Source: Dysidea avara (lineage: Eukaryota > Porifera > Demospongiae > Dictyoceratida > Dysideidae). Taken from it: a stretch of 64,000 nucleotides of DNA. The stretch is taken from positions 7,279,277-7,343,276 of the forward strand of contig NC_089281.1 of NCBI RefSeq assembly GCF_963678975.1, written 5' to 3'. The notes below the pieces were generated by a model. It was not told where the DNA came from. It searched no databases and was given only the letters and a program-made list of their open reading frames with translations. Below, in pieces: positions 63,384 through 64,000 of this stretch (positions are counted from its first letter, which is position 1; each line of letters begins with the position of its first letter). The translations under genes were made by a program, and so were the position numbers.

Positions 63384-64000
63384 AACTTTACGGTAGTTGA
63401 GACAAGAGGCTGCCTTTACGTAGAAACTCTCCACATGCAACTGAAGATTATAATTAGTTTCTGGATCAGCTGACCTAGCTGGATGATCCTATACACAATC
63501 TGGATCAGGTCTGGTTGTCTAAGACCGAACGACTTGACCTGGATCAAACTTTGACCCCTGCATAACATACAGACACTTGCTGTAGGTTGATCTGCTACCA
63601 CAGTCAAACTCAAATTTACTGAAAAGTCAAACATTCAAGACACAGAATACTGCTGTACCTTATACTAAGTCCAACTCCTAAGTTTGCACAAATGTTTTTC
63701 AGCAGCAAATCACAATAATAAGAATAATAATTAATGCTAGGTCCGTCCCCAGACTTGTGGTCTCAGGGCAAGACTAGGGCGGAGCAACGGGAGAAACTTC
63801 TTTATTGGCCATGGCCTCTGAGCCTGTGACACTGTCCAGTCGCTTACACAATCAAATGGTGGCATGCTAGCCTCGGTTAGCTAGTGCATGGAAGAATTTC
63901 ACCCGAGTTTTTTCGCAAAATAGTGTGCTAACATACTTAGACATAAAATGCATGTGCGGTATTTCTTACCTTGCACACTAAGATATGAAACTTCAAAGTG
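63384..64000. other. Right edge of window, no gene assigned
   Basis: The segment 63740-63880 is GC-richer than its surroundings and could be a repeat end or a promoter cut by the window edge. An open 72-codon frame on the minus strand (63634-63416) shows no recognisable motif. Confidence 0.35.

Overview
This is a nuclear window from an early-branching animal, most likely a demosponge. That reading rests on AT-rich DNA, many 45-80 bp GT-AG introns, tightly packed head-to-head genes, a full metazoan gene set (alpha-actinin, selenoprotein N, TRIM-NHL, XRCC3, ZFPL1) and many small DNA transposons. The species is inference. No tRNA, rRNA, CRISPR array or retrovirus-like element was seen.

Layout. 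(1) 1-7162: a compact cluster. TPGS1 (-) and PIGH (+) start 11 bp apart; PIGH converges on selenoprotein N (SELENON, 11 exons, in-frame UGA for selenocysteine plus a candidate SECIS element); SELENON shares a 119-bp promoter interval with ZFPL1 (+). (2) 7844-18980: NVL, a nuclear AAA-ATPase (22 exons, -), with a leucine-rich-repeat protein ending in a CaaX box (5 exons, -) upstream of it. NVL intron 15 has taken in a Tigger-like MITE, a two-gene pogo-type transposon and a perfect hairpin. (3) 18981-28917: about 10 kb without a recognisable gene, built from nested DNA-transposon remnants; several have clear terminal repeats and target-site duplications. (4) 28918-38814: alpha-actinin (23 exons, +), with two GC-AG introns. 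(5) 39908-42733: two intronless genes on the minus strand, a DNAJC22-like J-protein and an isoaspartyl peptidase/L-asparaginase. (6) 45523-48462: XRCC3 (7 exons, -). (7) 48463-56353: repeats, a stray alpha-actinin exon copy, a LINE remnant split by a hAT MITE, and scrambled pieces of a TRIM-NHL gene. (8) 56354-58512: TRIM-NHL gene (-). (9) 58513-64000: gene-poor, with a second pogo-type transposon.

The host genes are mostly housekeeping: GPI-anchor synthesis (PIGH), tubulin polyglutamylation (TPGS1), ER redox and calcium (SELENON), Golgi (ZFPL1), ribosome biogenesis (NVL), recombination repair (XRCC3), cytoskeleton (alpha-actinin).

The most novel candidates are two. First, two pogo-type transposons with unrelated termini each carry a transposase facing a convergent HIRAN-like gene; in one a Ulp1-like protease region follows it. 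Second, a degenerate 21-bp module with core CTCTAATAGAG and CAGTCA recurs about twenty-five times in introns, MITEs and intergenic DNA, often as a tandem pair.
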